Origin: Bugulina stolonifera
Taxonomy: Eukaryota > Bryozoa > Gymnolaemata > Cheilostomatida > Bugulidae
Assembly: GCA_935421135.1 (NCBI GenBank)
Contig: OW285196.1
Span: 496,001-560,000, forward strand
DNA: 64,000 nt
Reading direction: 5' to 3'
The position numbers and the translations under genes were made by a program. Below the pieces are notes generated by a model. The model searched no databases. It was not told the DNA's origin and saw nothing but the letters and a program-made list of their open reading frames with translations. Shown piece after piece: positions 58,901 to 64,000 of this stretch; position 1 is the stretch's first letter, and every line of letters begins with the position of its first letter.

Positions 58901-61900
58901 ATTTTATGCATAGAATACATTGATCACATAGAATGCATTCTATACATTCTATGCATAAAATCCATAGAAGACATAGAATGCGTTCCATGTAATCTATGCA
59001 CTCTATGCATAGAATACATAGATTGCATTCTATGCATAGAATACATAGAATACATTGAATACATAGAAGGCATTGTATGTAATCAATGTATTTTATGCAT
59101 TCTATGCATAGAATACATAGATTGCATTCTATGCATAGAATACATTGATCACATAGAATGCATTCTATGCACTCTATGCATTCCATGTAATCTATGCGTT
59201 CTATGCATAGAATACATAGATTGCATTCTATGCATAGAATACATAGATTGCATTCTATGCATAGAATACATAGAATAAATAGGAGACATAGAAGACATAG
59301 AAGACATAGATGACATAGAAGACATAGAATGCATTCTGTGCAATCTATGCACTCTATGCATAGAATACATAAAATTGCATTCTATGCATTCTATGCATAG
59401 ATTACATATAATTCTATATCTTCCATGTATTCTATGCATTCTATGCATAGAATACATAGAATACATAGATTGCATTCTATGCACTCTATGCATTCCGTGT
59501 ATTCTATGCATTCTATGTATTCTATTCATTCGATGCATAGAATACATAGAAGACATAGAATGCATTCTGTGCAATCTATGCACTCTATGCATAGAATACA
59601 TAGATTGCATTCTATGCATCGAATACATATAATACATAGATTGCATTCTATGCATAGAATATCTTGATCACCTAGAATGCATTCTATGCACTTTATGCAT
59701 TCCATGTAATCTATGCGTTCTATGCATAGAATACATAGATTGCATTCTATGCATTCTATACATATACGTGTATTCTATGCATTCTATGTATTCTATTCAT
59801 TCGATGCATAGAATACATAGAAGACATAGAATGCATTCTGTGCAATCTATGCACTCTATGCATAGAATACATAGATTGCATTCTATGCATCGAATACATA
59901 TAATACATAGATTGCATTCTATGCATAGAATATCTTGATCACATAGAATGCATTCTATGCACTTTATGCATTCCATGTAATCTATGCGTTCTATGCATAG
60001 AATACATAGATTGCATTCTATGCATTCTATGCATAGAATACATAGAAGACATAGAAGACATAGAATGCATTCTGTGCAATCTATGCACTCTATGCATAGA
60101 ATAAATTAATTGCATTCTATGCATTCTATGCATAGAATACATACAATTCTAATTCTATAGAATCCATAGATTGCATTCTATGCATTCTATGCATAAAATA
60201 CATAGAAGACATAGAATGCATAGAATGCGTTCCATGTAATCTATGCACTCTATGCATACAATACATAGATTGGATTCTATGCATTCGATGCATAGAATAC
60301 ATAAAATACATTGAATACATAGCAGGCATTGTATGTTTTCAATGTATTTTATGCATTCTATGCATAGAATACATTGATTGCATTCTATGCATAGAACATC
60401 TTGATCACATAGAATGCATTCTATGCACTTTATGCATTCCATGTAATCTATGCGTTCTATGCATAGAATACATAGATTGCATTCTATGCATTCTATGCAT
60501 AGAATACATAGAAGACATAGAATGCATTCTGTGCAATCTATGCACTCTATGCATAGAATACATAAATTGCATTCTATGCATAGAATACATAGATTGCATT
60601 CTATGCACTCTATGCATTCCGTGTATTCTATGCATTCTATGTATTCTATTCATTCGATGCATAGAATACATAGAAGACATAGAAGACATCGAAGACATAG
60701 AATGCATTCTGTACAATCTATGCACTCTATGCATAGAATACATAGATAGCATTCTATGCATTCTATGCATAAAATACATATAATTCTATATCTTCCATGT
60801 ATTTTATGCATTCTATGCATAGAATACATAGAATACATAGATTGCATTCTATGCACTCTATGCATTCCATGTATTCTATGCATTCTATGTATTCTATTCA
60901 TTCGATGCATAGAATACATTTTATGCATAGAATGCATAGAATACATTGAGCACATAGAATGCATTCTATGCACTGAATGCATAGAATGCATAGGATGCAT
61001 AGAGTGCATTCTATGCATTTTATAAATTCTAGGCATTCTATGTAGTCTATGCATTGCATAGAACACATAGATTGCATTCTATGCACTCTATGCATTCCAT
61101 GTAATCTATGCATGATATGTATTCTATGCATTCGATGCATATAATACATTTTATGCATAGAATGCATAGAATACATTGATCAGATAGAATGCATTCTATG
61201 CATTCTATGCATAAAATCCATAGAAGACATAGAATGCATAGAATGCGTTCCATGTAATCTATGCACTCTATGCATAGAATACATAGATTGCATTCTATGC
61301 ATTCGATGCATAGAATACATAGAATACATTGAATACATAGAAGGCATTGTATGTAATCAATGTATTTTGTGCATTCTATGCATAGAATACATAGATTGCA
61401 TTCTATGCACCCTATGCATTCCATGTAAATTATGCATTCTATGCATATCTATGCATAGAATACATAGATTGCATTCTATGCATTCTATGCACTCTATGCA
61501 TACAATACATAGATTGGATTCTATGCATTCGATGCATAGAATACATTGAATACATAGCAGGCATTGTATGTTTTCAATGTATTTTATGCATTCTATGCAT
61601 AGAATACATACATGTAGATTGCATTCCATGCCTAGAATGTCTTGATCACATAGAATGCATTCTATGCACTTTATGCATTCCATGTAATCTATGCGTTCTA
61701 TGCATAGAATACATAGATTGCATTATATGCATTCTATGCATAGAATACATAGAAGACATAGAAGACATAGAATGCATTCTGTGCAATCTATGCACTCTAT
61801 GCATAGTATACATAAATTGCATTCTATGCATAGAATACATAGAATTCTATATCTTCCATGTATTCTATGCACCCTGTGCATAGAATACATAGAATACATA

Positions 61901-62650
61901 GATTGCATTCTATGCACTCTATGCATTCCATGTATTCTACGCACTCTATGTATTCTATTCATTTGATGCATAGAATACATTTTATGCATAGAATGCATAG
62001 AATACATTGATTACATAGAATGCATTCTATGCACTGAATGCATGGGATGCATAGAGTGCATTCTATGCATTTTATGAATTCTAGGCATTCTATGTAGTCT
62101 ATGCATTGCATAGAACACATAGATTGCATTCTATGCACTCTATGCATTCCATGTAATCTATGCATGATATGTATTCTATGCATTCGATGCATATAATACA
62201 TTTTATGCATAGAATGCATAGAATACATTGATCACATAGAATGCATTCTATGCATAAAATCCATAGAAGACATAGAATGCGTTCCATGTATTCTATGCAC
62301 TCTATGCATAGAATACATAGATTGCATTCTATGCATTCGATGCATAGAATACATAGAATACATTGAATACATAGAAGGCATTGTATGTAATCAATGTATT
62401 TTATGCATTCTATGCATAGAATACATAGATTGCATTCTATGCATAGAATACATTAATCACATAGAATGCATTCTATGCACTCTATGCATTCCATGTAATC
62501 TATGCGTTCTATGCATAGAATACATAGATTGCATTCTATGCATTCTATACATAGAAGACATCGAAGACATAGAATGCATTCTGTGCAATCTATGCACTAT
62601 ATGCATAGAATACATAAATTGCATTCTATGCATTCTATGCATAGAATACA
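55940..62650. repeat. Higher-order satellite units with about 4.0-kb period
   Basis: Landmarks repeat at +4008 bp (56118/60126, 56147/60155), dropping to +3981 and +3972 bp (57376/61357, 57674/61646, 58476/62457). The second copy runs up to the inversion point. Confidence 0.75.
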
Positions 62651-62857
62651 TATAATTCTAATTCTATAGAATACATAGAATACATAGATTGCATTCTATG
62701 CACTCTATGCATTCCATGTAATTTATGCATTCTATGCACTCTATGCATTCGATGCATATAATACATTTTATGCATAGAATGCATAGAATACATTGATCAG
62801 ATAGAATGCATTCTATGCACTCTATGCATTCCATGTAATCTATGCATTCTATGTATT

Positions 62858-64000
62858 CTATGCATAGAATGCATAGAATGCAATCTATGTATTCTATGCA
62901 TAAAGTGCATAGATTACATGGAACGCATTCTATGCATTCTATGTCTTCTATGTATTTTATGCATAGAATGCATAGAATGATATCTATGTATTCTATGCAT
63001 AGATATGCATAGAATGCATAATTTACATGGAATGCATAGAGTGCATAGAATGCAATCTATGTGTTCTATGCAACGCATAGACTACATAGCATGCATAGAA
63101 TTCATAAAATGCATAGAATGCAATCTATGTATTCTATGTCTTCTATGCACAGAATGCATAGAATACATGGAAAATATAGAATTATATGTATTCTATGCAT
63201 AGAATGCATAGAATGCAATTTATGTATACTATGCATAGAGTGCATAGATTGCACAGAATGCATTCTATGTCTTCTATGTATTCTATGCATAGAATGCACA
63301 GAATGCAATCTATGTATTCTATGCTTAGAACGCATAGATTACATGGAATGCATAAAGTGCATAGAATGCATTCTATGTGATCAAGATATTCTAGGCATAG
63401 AATGCAATCTACATGTATGTATTCTATGCATAGAATGCATAAAATACATTGAAAACATACAATGCCTGCTATGTATTCTATGTATTCTATGCATCGAATG
63501 CATAGAATCCAATCTATGTATTGTATGCATAGAGTGCATAGATTACATGGAACGCATTCTATGCATTTTATGTCTTCTATGTATTTTATGCATAGAATGC
63601 ATAAAATGCAATCTATGTATTCTATGCATAGATATGCATAGAATGCATAATTTACATGGAACGCATAGGGTGCATAGAATGCAAACTATGTATTCTATAG
63701 AATTAGAATTATATGTATTCTATGCATAGAATGCAATTAATTTATTCTATGCATAGAGTGCATAGATTGCACAGAATGCATTCTATGTCTTCTATGTATT
63801 CTATGCATAGAATGCAATCTATGTATTCTATGCATAGAACGCATAGATTACATGGAATGCATAAAGTGCATAGAATGCATTCTAGGTGATCAAGATATTC
63901 TATGCATAGAATGCAATCTATGTATTATATGTATTCGATGCATAGAATGCAATCTATGTATTCTATGCATAGAGTGCATAGATTGCACAGAATGCATTTT
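62858..64000. repeat. Inverted continuation of the satellite array
   Basis: From about 62858 the order of variants is the inverse complement of the array to the left. The block read on the minus strand at 53254-53922 (and at 42229, 45148 and 48067) appears on the plus strand at 63061-63729. The window ends inside this inverted array. Confidence 0.85.

Larger units (their letters stand above)
40796..62857. repeat. Right satellite array of 9-bp units in higher-order repeats
   Basis: This is the same satellite family as on the left, continuing in phase from the Polinton right end. A fixed landmark (GCATTCTATGCATTCTATGC before a CATATAATTC variant) occurs at 40796, 43104, 46023, 48933, 51522 and 54102, giving unit lengths of 2308, 2919, 2910, 2589 and 2580 bp. 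From about 55.9 kb a longer unit (about 3.98-4.01 kb) is repeated. Units of equal length look nearly identical. Runs of GACATAGAA are mostly shorter here (1-3) than in the left array. No gene was found. Confidence 0.95.

Noticed and set aside
40801..64000. The same kind of repeat-peptide ORFs in the right and inverted arrays
   Set aside because: Same reason as for the left array; the identity between copies reflects recent duplication of DNA and not protein conservation.

Overview
The window looks like nuclear DNA of an animal, probably a marine invertebrate (inference; no host gene is present to fix the species). It holds a degenerate 9-bp-unit satellite that has taken in two different mobile elements. 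No RNA gene, CRISPR array or ordinary cellular gene was found.

Layout. (1) 1-2158 is the 3' part of an LTR retroelement: an unrecognised zinc-finger ORF open at the left edge, a purine tract, and a complete 664-bp LTR with TATA box and AATAAA. The base after the LTR is already satellite. (2) 2159-25974 is satellite: ATGCATAGA-like 9-mers and their inverse complements, organised into higher-order units of about 1.5-2.7 kb with recent tandem duplications. (3) 25975-40795 is an almost complete Polinton/Maverick (adintovirus-like) element of 14.8 kb, with 38-bp perfect terminal inverted repeats starting 5'-AG and a 6-bp target duplication GCATTC. (4) 40796-about 62857 is the same satellite continuing in higher-order units of 2.3-4.0 kb. 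(5) At about 62850-62866 the array flips orientation and runs inverted to the end of the window.

The Polinton carries 17 genes: protein-primed family B DNA polymerase (broken by one in-frame TGA), a DDE (rve) integrase, an A32/FtsK-like packaging ATPase, a probable double jelly-roll major capsid protein, a probable minor capsid/penton protein, several small membrane proteins, a tandem pair of small beta-rich paralogues, and a pair of related genes at the two extreme ends. Polymerase and integrase would copy and insert the element; ATPase and capsid genes imply a virion phase. No adenain-like protease could be seen.

The most unusual signal is regulatory. Fourteen of 17 Polinton genes start inside TAAATG, usually AATAAATG, and the other three have AATAAA within three bases of the ATG. 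All four convergent gene junctions hold a short perfect hairpin. Two divergent junctions are only 20-22 bp long and nearly palindromic. The integrase gene is preceded by two palindromes exactly 20 bp apart.

The hundreds of long open frames in the satellite (Met-His-Arg, Cys-Ile-Glu and similar tripeptide repeats) follow from a 9-bp unit and are not annotated as genes.
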